DNA of 64,000 bases, taken from positions 1 to 64,000 of the forward strand of contig CALJVL010000039.1 in assembly GCA_937773775.1 (NCBI GenBank), written 5' to 3'. Made by a program: the position numbers and the translations under genes. Below, one piece after another: positions 17,120 to 27,369 of the stretch. The notes beneath the pieces were generated by a model that worked only from the letters and a program-made list of their open reading frames with translations, did not search any database and was not told the DNA's origin. Position 1 is the first letter of the stretch. Each line of letters begins with the position of its first letter. This stretch comes from an uncultured Flavobacterium sp. Its GTDB lineage: Bacteria > Bacteroidota > Bacteroidia > Flavobacteriales > Flavobacteriaceae.

Positions 17120-19319
17120 TTGAAAACTAAATTATTCCTCATCACGCCTCCTTTTACCCAACTGAATACACCGTATCCAGCAACGGCTTATATAAAGGGG
17201 TTTCTTAATACCAAAGGCATTGATTCCGTTCAGGCGGATTTGGGGATAGAGGTTATTTTGAAATTGTTTTCGAAAGAAGGGCTTTTAAATTTATTTGAAG
17301 TTGCAAGTCTAAAGTTTAAAGTTGGAGAAATTTCGGATAATTCCAAGCGTATTTATGCTTTACAGGACGAATACATTAAAACGATTGATTCGGTTGTCGC
17401 TTTTCTGCAAGGAAAAAATCCAACACTGGCACTGCAAATATGTCAAGAAGGTTATTTGCCAGAAGCTTCTCGTTTCGCACAACTAGAGGAGCTCGATTGG
17501 GCTTTTGGAACCATGGGAACACAAGATAAAGCAAAACATTTGGCCACGTTGTATCTCGAAGACATCTCTGATTTTATCGTAGAATGTGTGGATGATAACT
17601 TTGGATTCAGCCGTTATGCGGAACGTTTGGGCAGATCGGCTAATTCTTTTGACGAATTGTACGAGGCTTTGCAACATGAGACAACTTATATCGACAATGT
17701 TCTTCTTTCGATTCTAAAAGATCGAATAGAAACCATTCAGCCTACAGTATTTCTTATTTCGATTCCCTTTCCTGGGAATTTGTACAGTGCCTTTCGATCG
17801 GCGCAATGGATAAAAAAGCAGCATCCTGAAATTAAAATTGCAGCGGGAGGCGGTTTTCCTAATACCGAGCTACGTTCACTTTCGGATGCCCGTGTTTTTG
17901 AGTTTTTCGATTTTATCACTTTGGATGACGGTGAAGTTCCTCTCGAGGAATTGATTACTAATATCGAAGATCCTAATCACAACTCATATAAACGTACTTT
18001 CCTTTTAGAAGAGGGTACAGTGGTCTATAAAAATAATTCGGTAAAACAGGATTACAAGCAATCCCAACTTGGAACACCCGATTATTCTGATTTGCTTTTG
18101 GACAAATACATTTCGGTTATCGAAATCGTAAATCCAATGCACCGCATGTGGAGTGATGGTCGCTGGAACAAACTTACTATGGCGCACGGATGTTATTGGG
18201 GGAAATGCACCTTTTGCGACATCTCGTTGGATTATATTAAAATTTATGAGCCTATTGCTGCTAATTTACTGTGTGATCGAATGGAGGAAATGATGGAGCA
18301 AACAGGAGAAAACGGTTTTCATTATGTAGATGAAGCGGCTCCTCCAGCCTTGATGCGCGCCTTGGCACTCGAAATCTTGAGGAGAAAATTATCGGTGACT
18401 TGGTGGACGAACATTCGCTTCGAAAAGAGTTTTTCCAGAGACTTGTGCCTGTTGCTGAAAGCATCGGGTTGCATCGCCGTTTCTGGCGGACTCGAAGTGG
18501 CATCAGATCGGTTACTGAAATTAATTGACAAAGGGGGTAACGGTCGAACAAGTGGCCAAAGTTACTCGAAACTTCACCGAAGCGGGGATTATGGTACATT
18601 CGTACCTGATGTATGGCTACCCAACCCAAACCATTCAAGAAACAGTCGACAGTCTCGAAATGGTGCGTCAACTGTTTGAATTGGGCGTATTACAATCAGG
18701 GTTTTGGCACCAATTTGCAATGACAGCGCACAGTCCTGTAGGTTTACACCCAGAGAAGTTTGGCGTTGTGAAAGAAACCGAGGTTATTGGCAGCTTTGCT
18801 AACAACGACATTAATTATATAGATTCAACAGGAATTGACCATGAGAAATTCAGCTTTGGATTAAAGAAATCCTTGTTCAATTTTATGCACGGAATCTGTT
18901 TTGATTATACGCTGCAGGAATGGTTTGATTTTAAAATTCCAAAAACAAAAATTCCACAGCACTTCATTTTTAAGGCCTTGCAAGAACCGGAAGATTTCAA
19001 AATAAAACCCACAGCCAAAATCGTTTTGTTGGGTGGAAAACCTTTTGTTGGAGAGTTTACCAAATCTAAAAAGGGTAGTTCTTGGGAAATGATGACTTTA
19101 ACTTTCCACTCCAAAAAAGAAAGTTTTACCATTCAAACGAGTAAAGCGGAGGGAGTATGGTTGAAGGAAATTCTTCAGAAAATTTCCGTTTCGAGTTCTC
19201 AAGTTTTTACGTTACAGGAAATAAAGATTGATTTTGAGAAACAGCAGGAAGATTTCGAATTGTTTTGGTATTCAAAACCAGTGAACAGCCTGCGTGAATA
19301 TGGGTTGCTAGTCTTGTAA
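17120..19319 (+). CDS. Radical SAM protein, cobalamin-binding-like N-terminus (one +1 frameshift)
   Basis: A predicted iron-sulfur enzyme that generates a 5'-deoxyadenosyl radical; the reaction is unknown. The N-terminal 320 residues resemble the B12-binding region of this superfamily (FLITPPFTQLNTPYPATAYIKGFL, later IKIAAGGGFPNTELRSL) but no DxHxxG cobalamin motif is visible. The cluster cysteines are C358, C363 and C366 in HGCYWGKCTFC, a CX4CX2C spacing instead of the usual CX3CX2C. A single extra G in GGGGG near 18532-18536 shifts the frame: the first part would stop at 18679 and the second continues to 19319. Removing it gives a continuous 732-residue protein (LIDKG joined to VTVEQVAKV). 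The start is TTG at 17120. The 3' neighbours are the acyl-CoA carboxylase genes, separated by about 100 bases. Confidence 0.82.
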
Positions 19320-19425
19320 CAATACTTTTTATTAGGCAACTATACTAATTTAGCATAAAACTTCCTTTTTTCATTTACGAAAACGTTTTCTTTTCCCTAT
19401 TTTTACAACTATAAAAATTACACTA

Positions 19426-19911
19426 ATGAGCGATAGCTATAAAGTAAAAATAAATGATTTCTTTGAATTTGCCCTTGATAAGGAACAAGTTTCAAAACTC
19501 GATGCTGTCAATTTGGATTCCAATTCTTTTCACATTTTACATGAAAGTAAACCTTTTAAAGCAGAAATTCTTTCTGCTAATTTTCATAAAAAAGATTATG
19601 TTGTCAAGGTAAATAACAACAAATATACCGTTGCTATTGCAAATGATTTAGACTTGCTTATCAAAGAGTTGGGCTTTGAAGTTGGACTTACAAAGCAGGT
19701 CAATGCCATTAAAGCGCCTATGCCGGGGTTAATTCTGGAGATTAGTGTGATTGTTGGGCAAGTTGTAAAAGAGAATGATAACCTATTGATATTGGAAGCT
19801 ATGAAAATGGAGAATAGTTTTCTGTCACCGCGCGATGGTATCATCAAATCAATTTCGGTATTGTTGGGTGATGCTGTAGATAAAGGTCAGCTGTTAATTG
19901 AATTCGAATAG
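19426..19911 (+). CDS. Biotin carboxyl carrier protein subunit of acyl-CoA carboxylase
   Basis: A 161-residue protein whose C-terminal 75 residues form a biotinyl-lipoyl domain. The biotin attachment site is Lys127 in EAMKMENSF, with the conserved KAPMPGLILEI about 30 residues before it and DKGQLLIEFE at the end. The N-terminal half has no recognised domain and may mediate assembly. It carries carboxybiotin between the carboxylase encoded at 19999 and the carboxyltransferase at 21446. The separate-subunit arrangement is common in Bacteroidota. Confidence 0.92.
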   Translation: MSDSYKVKINDFFEFALDKEQVSKLDAVNLDSNSFHILHESKPFKAEILSANFHKKDYVVKVNNNKYTVAIANDLDLLIKELGFEVGLTKQVNAIKAPMPGLILEISVIVGQVVKENDNLLILEAMKMENSFLSPRDGIIKSISVLLGDAVDKGQLLIEFE

Positions 19912-19998
19912 AGTATAGAAAATAGATAAATAAATAAGAATTTTTTACCTCTTTGTTCTAACAGGGAAACGGTCATTATTCTTTTAGTCTTATTAAAT

Positions 19999-21441
19999 AT
20001 GAAAAAAATATTAGTTGCCAATAGGGGCGAAATCGCAATTAGGGTCATGAAAACGGTTCAGAAAATGGGCATAAAAACAGTCGCGGTTTATTCTACTGTC
20101 GATCGGAATTCACCCCATGTCAAATTTGCTGACGAAGCGGTTTGGATTGGAGATTCGCCGTCTAATCAATCGTATTTGTTGGGTGATAAGATCATTGAAG
20201 TAGCCAAAGCGCTAGATGTGGATGCCATACATCCCGGTTACGGATTTTTAAGTGAAAATGCAGAATTCGCTGAAAAAGCAGAAAAGAACAACATCATTTT
20301 TATTGGACCTAAATCGAAAGCCATTCATATAATGGGAAGTAAGTTGGCGGCTAAAGAAGCGGTAAAAGCTTATAATATTCCAATGGTTCCGGGACTAGAC
20401 GAGGCTATTACTGACATCGAGAAAGCGAAAGTCGTAGCTACAGAAATAGGTTTTCCTATTTTGATTAAGGCTTCTGCCGGGGGAGGTGGAAAAGGAATGC
20501 GTGTTGTTGAAAATGCGGAGGAATTTGAATCGCAAATGAACAGAGCGATCAGTGAAGCATTAAATGCTTTTGGTGATGGTGCTGTTTTTATTGAAAAATA
20601 CGTGGGGTCTCCAAGACATATTGAAATTCAAATATTGGCGGACAGTCATGGGAATATTTTATATTTATTCGAAAGAGAGTGTAGTATTCAACGTCGCCAT
20701 CAAAAGGTGATAGAAGAAGCACCTTCTTCCGTTTTAACACCTGAATTACGCAAAAAAATGGGTGAAGCTGCCGTTTTAGTGGCTAAATCCTGTGATTATC
20801 TTGGAGCTGGAACAGTTGAGTTTTTATTAGATGAAAATAATAATTTCTTTTTCCTCGAAATGAATACGCGCTTGCAAGTCGAGCATCCTGTTACGGAATT
20901 TATTACCGGATTGGATTTGGTCGAACAGCAAATCAAAGTGGCTAGGGGTGAAGCCTTGGCATTCAAACAAGAAGACTTGAAAATAAAAGGGCACGCTGTA
21001 GAATTAAGAGTCTACGCCGAAGATCCAATGAATGATTTCCTACCAAGTGTTGGTCATTTGGATGTTTACCAATTGCCTACGGGCGAAGGGATTCGCGTCG
21101 ATAATGGATTTGAGCAAGGCATGGACATTCCGATTTATTATGATCCAATGCTCGCTAAACTGATTACTTATGGTGAAACACGTGAGGAAGCCATTCAAAT
21201 TATGGTTAAAGCAATTGATGGATATTTAGTAGAAGGAGTGCAAACAACTTTGCCTTTCGGGAAGTTTGTATTTGAACATGAAGCTTTTCGCTCAGGTAAT
21301 TTCGATACCCACTTTGTAAAAAAGTATTACAATGCGACGGAATTGAAAGACCAATTGGCTCAAGAAGCTAAGATTGCTGGTTTAGTAGCTTTAAACCAGT
21401 ATTTTGAAGATCAAAAAATCGTACGATTACCAAATCAATAA
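19999..21441 (+). CDS. accC: Acyl-CoA / acetyl-CoA carboxylase biotin carboxylase subunit
   Basis: A 480-residue ATP-grasp enzyme that carboxylates biotin using ATP and bicarbonate. Motifs in order are the N-terminal [30 protein letters not shown], the glycine-rich ATP loop [13 protein letters not shown], the [16 protein letters not shown] active-site segment, and the C-terminal [19 protein letters not shown]. It is longer than E. coli AccC (449) at the C-terminus, as in propionyl-CoA carboxylase alpha-type subunits. The stop is 4 bases before the beta subunit start, so the two are tightly coupled. The symbol is by family; the physiological substrate is more likely propionyl-CoA given the beta subunit. 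Confidence 0.92.
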   Translation: MKKILVANRGEIAIRVMKTVQKMGIKTVAVYSTVDRNSPHVKFADEAVWIGDSPSNQSYLLGDKIIEVAKALDVDAIHPGYGFLSENAEFAEKAEKNNIIFIGPKSKAIHIMGSKLAAKEAVKAYNIPMVPGLDEAITDIEKAKVVATEIGFPILIKASAGGGGKGMRVVENAEEFESQMNRAISEALNAFGDGAVFIEKYVGSPRHIEIQILADSHGNILYLFERECSIQRRHQKVIEEAPSSVLTPELRKKMGEAAVLVAKSCDYLGAGTVEFLLDENNNFFFLEMNTRLQVEHPVTEFITGLDLVEQQIKVARGEALAFKQEDLKIKGHAVELRVYAEDPMNDFLPSVGHLDVYQLPTGEGIRVDNGFEQGMDIPIYYDPMLAKLITYGETREEAIQIMVKAIDGYLVEGVQTTLPFGKFVFEHEAFRSGNFDTHFVKKYYNATELKDQLAQEAKIAGLVALNQYFEDQKIVRLPNQ

Positions 21442-21445
21442 ATTT

Positions 21446-22987
21446 ATGGACTCGAAAATACAAGAATTAAACGATAAGCTTGCTCTTGCCCATCTGGGTG
21501 GTGGTAAAGACAGGATTGCAAAACAACATCACAAAAAGAAGTTAACCGCAAGAGAGCGCGTGAATTATTTGATGGATGATGGTTCTTTTGAAGAAATTGG
21601 GGTGTTAGTTACGCATAGAACAACTGATTTTGGAATGCAAAAGGAACTGTATTACGGTGATGGTGTCATAACAGGATATGGAACTATAAACGGACGATTA
21701 ACTTATGTTTTTGCTCAGGATTTTACTGTTTTTGGTGGAGCATTGTCTGAAACACATGCAGAGAAAATCTGTAAGGTGATGGATATGGCCGTCAAAATGG
21801 GAGCACCGATGATCGGTTTGAATGATTCCGGTGGTGCTCGTATCCAGGAAGGAGTTCGTTCGCTGGGTGGTTATGCAGATATTTTTTATAGGAATGTGCA
21901 AGCAAGCGGAGTAATTCCGCAAATCTCTGCGATTATGGGACCCTGCGCTGGTGGAGCGGTATATTCGCCCGCAATGACAGACTTTACTATGATGGTCGAA
22001 GATACTAGTTATATGTTCGTTACCGGACCTAGTGTGGTAAAAACAGTAACTAATGAAACCGTGACTTCAGAGGAGTTAGGTGGTGCAAGCACCCATTCTA
22101 CCAAATCAGGAGTGGCACATATTACTTCTGCAAATGATGTAGAATGTTTAGAAGATTTGAAACGTTTGCTGAGCTATTTGCCACAAAGTAACAAAGAAAC
22201 GACACAAAAATTGGCTTACAAACTCAATGATGAGATTCGTGAACAATTGGCAAGTATCATCCCTGATAACCCCAATAAACCTTATGATATGCATAATATC
22301 ATTGCTGGCATTATTGATGAAGATTCGTTTTTTGAGGTGCATAAAAACTATGCAGAAAACATCATCGTTGGCTTTGCAAGACTTGGTGGTCGTAGTATAG
22401 GAATTGTAGCGAACCAGCCATTGTATTTAGCGGGAGTTTTGGATGTGAACAGTTCGAAAAAGGCGGCACGTTTTACCCGCTTTTGCGATTGTTTTAATAT
22501 TCCTTTGTTAGTACTTGTTGATGTGCCTGGATTTTTACCAGGAACGGATCAGGAATGGCATGGTATTATTGTACACGGGGCCAAGCTGCTCTATGCGCTT
22601 AGCGAAGCGACTGTACCAAGAATTACGGTTATTACACGTAAAGCCTATGGCGGAGCATATGATGTGATGAACTCTAAACACATTGGTGCCGACATGAACT
22701 TTGCTTGGCCCACTGCCGAAATTGCAGTAATGGGAGCTAAAGGTGCTTCAGAAATTATTTTTAAAAATGATATTAAACAGGCTGCTGATCCTGCTGCCAA
22801 ACTATTGGAAAAAGAAGCTGAGTATGCCGATTTGTTTGCAAACCCTTATACCGCTGCCCAACGTGGTTTTATAGACGAGGTTATTCTACCGCAAGACACT
22901 AGACGCAAGTTAATAAAAGCTTTTAGCATGCTCGAAAATAAAGAATGTGTTACTCCTAATAGAAAGCACGGGAATATTCCTTTGTAA
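21446..22987 (+). CDS. Acyl-CoA carboxylase beta (carboxyltransferase) subunit, propionyl-CoA type
   Basis: A 513-residue fused carboxyltransferase with N and C crotonase-like halves. It begins [39 protein letters not shown], which is typical of PccB/MmdA-type subunits, and contains [19 protein letters not shown], the acyl-CoA oxyanion region [16 protein letters not shown], and [26 protein letters not shown]. It moves the carboxyl from biotin to propionyl-CoA (giving methylmalonyl-CoA) or a similar acyl-CoA. With the BCCP and biotin carboxylase upstream it makes a complete three-subunit enzyme. The start at 21446 is preferred over an upstream extension overlapping accC. A strong terminator follows. 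Confidence 0.92.
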   Translation: MDSKIQELNDKLALAHLGGGKDRIAKQHHKKKLTARERVNYLMDDGSFEEIGVLVTHRTTDFGMQKELYYGDGVITGYGTINGRLTYVFAQDFTVFGGALSETHAEKICKVMDMAVKMGAPMIGLNDSGGARIQEGVRSLGGYADIFYRNVQASGVIPQISAIMGPCAGGAVYSPAMTDFTMMVEDTSYMFVTGPSVVKTVTNETVTSEELGGASTHSTKSGVAHITSANDVECLEDLKRLLSYLPQSNKETTQKLAYKLNDEIREQLASIIPDNPNKPYDMHNIIAGIIDEDSFFEVHKNYAENIIVGFARLGGRSIGIVANQPLYLAGVLDVNSSKKAARFTRFCDCFNIPLLVLVDVPGFLPGTDQEWHGIIVHGAKLLYALSEATVPRITVITRKAYGGAYDVMNSKHIGADMNFAWPTAEIAVMGAKGASEIIFKNDIKQAADPAAKLLEKEAEYADLFANPYTAAQRGFIDEVILPQDTRRKLIKAFSMLENKECVTPNRKHGNIPL

Positions 22988-23011
22988 ATAGTGTAATTGT
23001 ACATGAATAGA

Positions 23012-23046
23012 AATAAAACATTCGCCTCTGGGAATGTTTTATTGTT
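23012..23046. terminator. Terminator after the acyl-CoA carboxylase operon
   Basis: A 12-bp perfect stem (AATAAAACATTC with GAATGTTTTATT) and an 8-base loop between convergent genes; usable from both sides. Confidence 0.75.
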
Positions 23047-23058
23047 TTATAAAGAACG

Positions 23059-23553
23059 CTAATGCAAGCTAACTACTTTTGTAATTGTCCAGTTAGTATT
23101 GTCGTTTTTCCAGAAAATAATAAACTTACTAGCATGGGAAACCGTGCCTTTTTTTTCAGTATTGTTGTGGAATTTATGGAGTCCTATTTCGATGGCGCCA
23201 AAATCTTTAATGGGATAAATTTCGATACTTCCTTCAACTAGTTCCCGTGTAACTTTACCACAGACATATTTTTCTGTATTATTTAAAATTTCTTGTTTAA
23301 CTGTCATTATGCCGCCTTTATCATGATAGAATTCGATGTCGTCTGAGTATATATCTGCTTGTTTATCAAGGTCACAATTGTTGTAGGCTTGAAAAAAAAG
23401 ACTGTCCATGGAGACGATTGTATTATATAATTCTAAATCATCTGGCAAGTATTGGTATGCCGCTTCTTTTGATACCGATTTTTGAGCAGAACAAATGGTA
23501 GCTGTTATGACAAATAGGTAAATTATAAAATGGGGTAGATTATAGTTTCTCAT
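23059..23553 (-). CDS. Secreted NTF2-like (DUF4440/SnoaL type) protein
   Basis: A 164-residue protein with a signal peptide (to about residue 23, TICSAQ). The mature part contains the typical NTF2-fold opening: MDSLFFQAYNNCDLDKQADIYSDDIEFYHDKGGIM, that is, a helix followed by YSDD.EFYHD, and ends with a strand pair FIIFWKNDNTNWTITKVVSLH. Such proteins serve as small ligand-binding or enzyme modules; no catalytic residues can be assigned here. Periplasmic by its signal. Convergent with the carboxylase operon. Confidence 0.75.
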   Translation of the reverse strand: MRNYNLPHFIIYLFVITATICSAQKSVSKEAAYQYLPDDLELYNTIVSMDSLFFQAYNNCDLDKQADIYSDDIEFYHDKGGIMTVKQEILNNTEKYVCGKVTRELVEGSIEIYPIKDFGAIEIGLHKFHNNTEKKGTVSHASKFIIFWKNDNTNWTITKVVSLH

Positions 23554-23654
23554 AATACAATTTATTATTTAGGAAGCTAATTTTATTAAAAAGCTAAAAT
23601 ACAAAAATCAAGACTTTTGAGATGCTTTTTCTATAAATTCATTTGTAAATTTTG

Positions 23655-24145
23655 TCACTTCATACCAATTAGTATATCAAAATTCTGCGAAGTATGCGTT
23701 GCACTAACTTCTTTTTTAGAAATCATTTTCGTGATTAAACGGTTTAAATAATCATATTCGGTGTATTTTAAAGTATCTGAATTTGAGAAATCATCTACGA
23801 CTTCTATTCAGTTTGTCAGAAGATCGGTGGCTATTTTTTTTGCCTCAAAATGTTCATCCTACCTGCCGAATGCTAAGGTTAGTGACACTGAGAAAAAGGC
23901 TATGGGAATTATGAGTCTAGTTGGCAAGATGCTCTTAAATCTGGTGTTTCATGACAGACTAGTAACTTGTTCGTGGTTATTGAGGAACCAATCTTGATGG
24001 TAGCAAATCCGTTTACTGGTAGCGGTGCAGCGATGGTATCTGTAATTGTTACCTATTGTGCCGCATTTTGTAAAAAAGCTTCAGTAAAGTTGGCGATTTT
24101 TCGGTTTAGCCCCTCTGTACTGTCATAAATATTAAGTAGTTTCAT
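23655..24145 (-). pseudogene. Decayed flavodoxin-domain gene (HemG-like)
   Basis: On the minus strand, ATG at 24145 opens a frame reading MKLLNIYDSTEGLNRKIANF, then an in-frame TAG, then VTITDTIAAPLPVNGFATIK and IGSSI. This is the start of a flavodoxin domain: the phosphate loop follows the first strand, and IGSSI fits the conserved GSSIH. After a frame change the second half reads FFSVSLTLAFGR, two further stops, and then LKYTEYDYLNRLITKMISKK with EVSATHTSQNFD, resembling the C-terminal region of menaquinone-dependent protoporphyrinogen oxidase HemG and related flavodoxins. The middle region is short. With three in-frame stops and at least one frameshift it cannot be explained by a single sequencing error. 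Family placement is by eye. Confidence 0.6.
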
Positions 24146-24330
24146 AATTTTTATTTTTAAATTAAAACAGAATTAACACTGGAAAACATACCGTCTAAAA
24201 AACTGATTTATAATTATATAGTTTTTGCTTTACTTTAATTACAAATTTTATGTAAGGTCTAGTGCATTTAAGAATGCGTGCAACTACTTTATTTACTGAC
24301 TAAATAAAAAGTGAAACTTAGTGGCATCAT

Positions 24331-24370
24331 AAAAAAAACCGCTCTTCGGTATAATCAAAGAACGGTTTTT
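24331..24370 (-). terminator. Terminator after the amidase gene
   Basis: On the minus strand, AAAACCGTTCTTTG pairs with CGAAGAGCGGTTTT (with G-U and one imperfect pair), followed by eight Ts. It lies 18 bases beyond the amidase stop codon. Confidence 0.7.
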
Positions 24371-24388
24371 GAGACTTGTTAATTTGTT

Positions 24389-25291
24389 TTATTGTTTCTT
24401 GTAGATGGAATAAATGGTATTGATCGTTTTTTCATCTAAAACTTCGTTTATTTCGTTCTGGATAAAATGTCTTTTAAATGCTATTATCGCCGCCGAAAGA
24501 TTTTTAGTATTGTAACCGATGATTCGTAGTCCTTGTTCGGTATTAAAACCGGTTGGGGCAGTTTCCAATGTATCGTCTTGCCAAATGCCAAACCCGTTTT
24601 CAGCTAGAGTTTTCCATGGGAACAAAGCACTAGGATCATTCTTGCGTGTCGGAGCAATATCGGAATGGCCAATTATATTTTGGGTAGGTATGTTATATTC
24701 TTTTTGTAATTTGCTTAACAGTGCCATTAAACTAGTAATTTGTGGTTCTGAGAATACCTCAGTTCCGTTATTATCGAGCTCAATACCTATTGAAGAGGAG
24801 TTGATATCGGTGTCTTTCCCCCAAGAACCTAGTCCGGCATGCCAAGCGCGCATGTAATCGTTCAACATTTGTACTACACTACCATCGTCTGCAATTACGT
24901 AATGGGCACTTACTTGTGTTCTAGTCAGCGTAAAGGTTTTTATTGTTTGTTGTAGCGAATCTTGTGCGGTATGGTGAATGATAATGAAATTTGGTTTACG
25001 TAAATTAAAATTTACAGTACTGATCCATTCTGTCTGAATTCCATTTTCCAACTCCGTCGATCCCATTTTTGAAATAGTATCCTTAAAAGTGTATAATTGT
25101 GTCGTATAAGCATTGTCAATATTTAGTATTGTTTTGGTAACAATTGGTAAAGGCAAGGGCTCTTTCTTAGAAATTACTTCCTTAAAAGTTTTAAGTTTAG
25201 TATCATATTCTTTCTCACTGGCCTTGTAGGGATTTGTAGAGCAGGAAGATATGACAATAGCAACAATTATGAAGTGAAAATATCTTTTCAT
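24389..25291 (-). CDS. N-acetylmuramoyl-L-alanine amidase (Amidase_2, AmiD-like lipoprotein)
   Basis: A zinc enzyme that cleaves the amide bond between MurNAc and L-Ala in peptidoglycan or its fragments. The 300-residue protein has a lipoprotein signal (VISSCSTN, lipid Cys17), a linker, then the Amidase_2 domain. Zinc ligands are visible: His106 or His107 in FIIIHHTAQDS, His209 in IIGHSDIAPTRKNDP, and Asp219; Glu171 in IGIELDNNG is a likely catalytic residue. The C-terminal 70 residues may bind peptidoglycan. A lipid anchor and AmiD-like layout suggest cell-wall recycling at the periplasmic face of a membrane. It lies 33 bases after the Spy-like gene, likely in one operon. Confidence 0.88.
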   Translation of the reverse strand: MKRYFHFIIVAIVISSCSTNPYKASEKEYDTKLKTFKEVISKKEPLPLPIVTKTILNIDNAYTTQLYTFKDTISKMGSTELENGIQTEWISTVNFNLRKPNFIIIHHTAQDSLQQTIKTFTLTRTQVSAHYVIADDGSVVQMLNDYMRAWHAGLGSWGKDTDINSSSIGIELDNNGTEVFSEPQITSLMALLSKLQKEYNIPTQNIIGHSDIAPTRKNDPSALFPWKTLAENGFGIWQDDTLETAPTGFNTEQGLRIIGYNTKNLSAAIIAFKRHFIQNEINEVLDEKTINTIYSIYKKQ

Positions 25292-25323
25292 GTTTTATAA
25301 TCTATTCTTTAGGATTAAGGAAA

Positions 25324-25785
25324 TTATCGTTTTCTTCTTGACTTGTTGCTTTGTTCGTTAAGTGCTTTGTATTTTTTTTTTTGATCTTCATTCAAAAATT
25401 CATTTACTTTTCTGTCTGTAACTTCAGATAGCGCCTGAATTTCTTTTATTTTTTGTTCTTGGCCAGTTTCTGCTTTCAATAAAATACCCTGTGACCTGAT
25501 ACTCTCGATCAGAACATTTGAGATAGCAATTTCCTGTAACTGATCTAATAGAAGTTCTGTTTTTAATTTTTCCATTATTTTTCCAACAGTCACTTCAACT
25601 GGAATTTCTTTTGGTTTTTCAATGTCGCGACTCTGATTCATTTGACTCATTCTGCCATTGTTAGAACCATAACCACCACCGCCATAACCGTTGTTTCCGT
25701 AGCCATTGTTGCCATATTGGGCAGAGGCGGTTATGCTGCATAATAATATAACTGTCAAAACGAAAAATAGTTTAATTGTTTTCAT
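25324..25785 (-). CDS. Secreted Spy/CpxP-like helical protein with Gly-Asn-Tyr rich N-terminus
   Basis: A 153-residue protein with a clean signal peptide (ends ITASAQ, about residue 22). The mature N-terminus is a short Gly/Asn/Tyr repeat (YGNNGYGNNGYGGGGYG, about 24-42). The rest is alpha-helical and charged (about 60-150): KIMEKLKTELLLDQLQEIAISNVL and NEFLNEDQKKKYKALNEQ. The pattern of helices with a final LNEDQKKKY motif resembles Spy/CpxP/DUF-type periplasmic chaperones (LTxxQ-like). It has its own promoter overlapping the rimO stop codon and is followed by the amidase. Confidence 0.65.
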   Translation of the reverse strand: MKTIKLFFVLTVILLCSITASAQYGNNGYGNNGYGGGGYGSNNGRMSQMNQSRDIEKPKEIPVEVTVGKIMEKLKTELLLDQLQEIAISNVLIESIRSQGILLKAETGQEQKIKEIQALSEVTDRKVNEFLNEDQKKKYKALNEQSNKSRRKR

Positions 25786-25824
25786 AGTTGCTTTTATAAA
25801 TGGTTTTTCAATTTACGAATGCCT

Positions 25825-25855
25825 CAAAATTACGCTGGCTCTCCGTATAAGTCAA
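25825..25855 (-). promoter_or_regulatory. Promoter of the Spy-like gene, overlapping the end of rimO
   Basis: On the minus strand TTG, a 20-base spacer, then TAATTTTG (25825-25832). The -7 element covers the rimO stop codon, so the downstream pair can be expressed independently of rimO. Confidence 0.45.
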
Positions 25856-27143
25856 ATTCAGTAGCTTCGATTATTTTTATCGTTGCGAAGTCTCCTATTT
25901 TCACATAATGTTTTGAGGCGTCAATAAGTACTTCATTATCTACATCTGGACTGTCAAATTCAGTTCTTCCCACAAAATGACTACCTTCTTTTCTGTCGAT
26001 AATACATTTGAAAGTTTGTCCTACTTTTTCTTGGTTTAAATCCCATGAAATTTGAGACTGTAATTCCATTATTTCGTTGGCACGGTCCTGTTTTACTGTA
26101 TCAGGAACATCATCTTCTAATAAATAGGCATGTGTGTTTTCTTCGTGAGAATAAGCAAAACAGCCCATTCTGTCAAATTTCATTTCTTGAACCCAGTCTT
26201 TTAGGATATTAAAATCTTCTTGTGTTTCTCCCGGATAACCTACGATTAAGGTCGTACGAATCGCTATTCCTGGAACTGCTGCACGGAAATCTTTTAATAA
26301 TTTGGTTGTTTTTTCTTGTGTAGTTCCACGGCGCATGGATTTCAGGATAGAATCTGAAATGTGTTGCAACGGAATATCAATATAATTACAAATCTTAGGC
26401 TCGCGTTTCATGATCTCTAAAACGTCCATAGGAAACCCGGTAGGGAACGCGTAATGCAAACGAATCCATTCGATTCCTTCCACTTTAGCCAATGCTTCTA
26501 ATAGCTCTCCAAGATTACGTTTTTTGTAAATATCAAGGCCATAATAAGTAAGGTCCTGAGCGATCAAAATTAATTCTTTCACACCATCTCTAGCTAATCC
26601 TTCTGCTTCTTTTACTAATTTTTCAATAGTTTGAGAAACGTGTTTACCACGCATCAACGGAATTGCACAAAAACTGCAAGGCCTGTCGCAACCTTCGGCA
26701 ATTTTCAAGTAAGCGTAATTTTTTGGAGTAGTGGTTAATCGCTCTCCTAGTAACTCGTGCTTATAATCAGCACCCAAAGCTTTCAATAATTGTGGCAACT
26801 CTGTGGTTCCAAAAAACTGGTCTACATTAGGTATTTCTTTTTCTAAATCAGGTCTGTAACGTTCGGATAAACATCCGGTCACGAATACTTTATCTACTAA
26901 ACCTCTTTCTTTTTTATCGGCATATTCTAAAATCATATTTACTGATTCTGCCTTGGCATTATCAATAAATCCGCAGGTGTTAATGACGATAATGTTTCCT
27001 TCTTCAGCAGCTGGAGCCTCATGAGCTACGTCTTTTCCATTAGCACGGAGTTGACCCATTAATACTTCGCTGTCGTAGATGTTTTTAGAACACCCAAGAG
27101 TGATTACGTTGATTTTATTCTTTTTTAAAGACTTGGTTCTCAT
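25830..27143 (-). CDS. rimO: Ribosomal protein S12 methylthiotransferase RimO
   Basis: A radical SAM enzyme that methylthiolates the conserved aspartate of ribosomal protein S12. The 437-residue protein shows three N-terminal cysteines for the auxiliary cluster (Cys18 in TLGCSKN, Cys57 in INTCGFI, Cys91 in VTGCLSE) and the radical SAM triad Cys152, Cys156, Cys159 in GCDRPCSFC. The C-terminal TRAM domain lies at about 370-437. The NVDQFFGTTELPQLL and MRRGTTQEKTTKLL segments are typical of RimO and separate it from MiaB. Cytoplasmic. Confidence 0.95.
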   Translation of the reverse strand: MRTKSLKKNKINVITLGCSKNIYDSEVLMGQLRANGKDVAHEAPAAEEGNIIVINTCGFIDNAKAESVNMILEYADKKERGLVDKVFVTGCLSERYRPDLEKEIPNVDQFFGTTELPQLLKALGADYKHELLGERLTTTPKNYAYLKIAEGCDRPCSFCAIPLMRGKHVSQTIEKLVKEAEGLARDGVKELILIAQDLTYYGLDIYKKRNLGELLEALAKVEGIEWIRLHYAFPTGFPMDVLEIMKREPKICNYIDIPLQHISDSILKSMRRGTTQEKTTKLLKDFRAAVPGIAIRTTLIVGYPGETQEDFNILKDWVQEMKFDRMGCFAYSHEENTHAYLLEDDVPDTVKQDRANEIMELQSQISWDLNQEKVGQTFKCIIDRKEGSHFVGRTEFDSPDVDNEVLIDASKHYVKIGDFATIKIIEATEFDLYGEPA

Positions 27144-27291
27144 AGATTTGTAAATTGGAGTGCGAAATTACGTTTTTTTATTCAAACAGAAGTTTTTTCC
27201 CTGTTTTTTCCCTGTTTTTTATGAAGCTATTCCTATCCTACCTTGGAATTTCCTGTATAAAAATTGGTAGATTTATATTGCTATCAGGACT

Positions 27292-27327
27292 AAAAAAACC
27301 GTCTTGCTTTAAAGAATCAAGACGGTT
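27292..27327 (-). terminator. Terminator after the FadL-like porin gene
   Basis: A 10-bp perfect stem (AACCGTCTTG with CAAGACGGTT) and an 11-base loop, followed by seven Ts on the minus strand, 43 bases after the stop codon of the porin gene. It separates that gene from rimO. Confidence 0.8.
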
Positions 27328-27369
27328 GATAAACTATTTATTTTGATCTATTATTAAATTAACTGAAAC

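Noticed and set aside
23761..23997. 78-codon plus-strand frame
   Set aside because: Antisense to the flavodoxin pseudogene, whose minus-strand reading gives the recognisable sequence.
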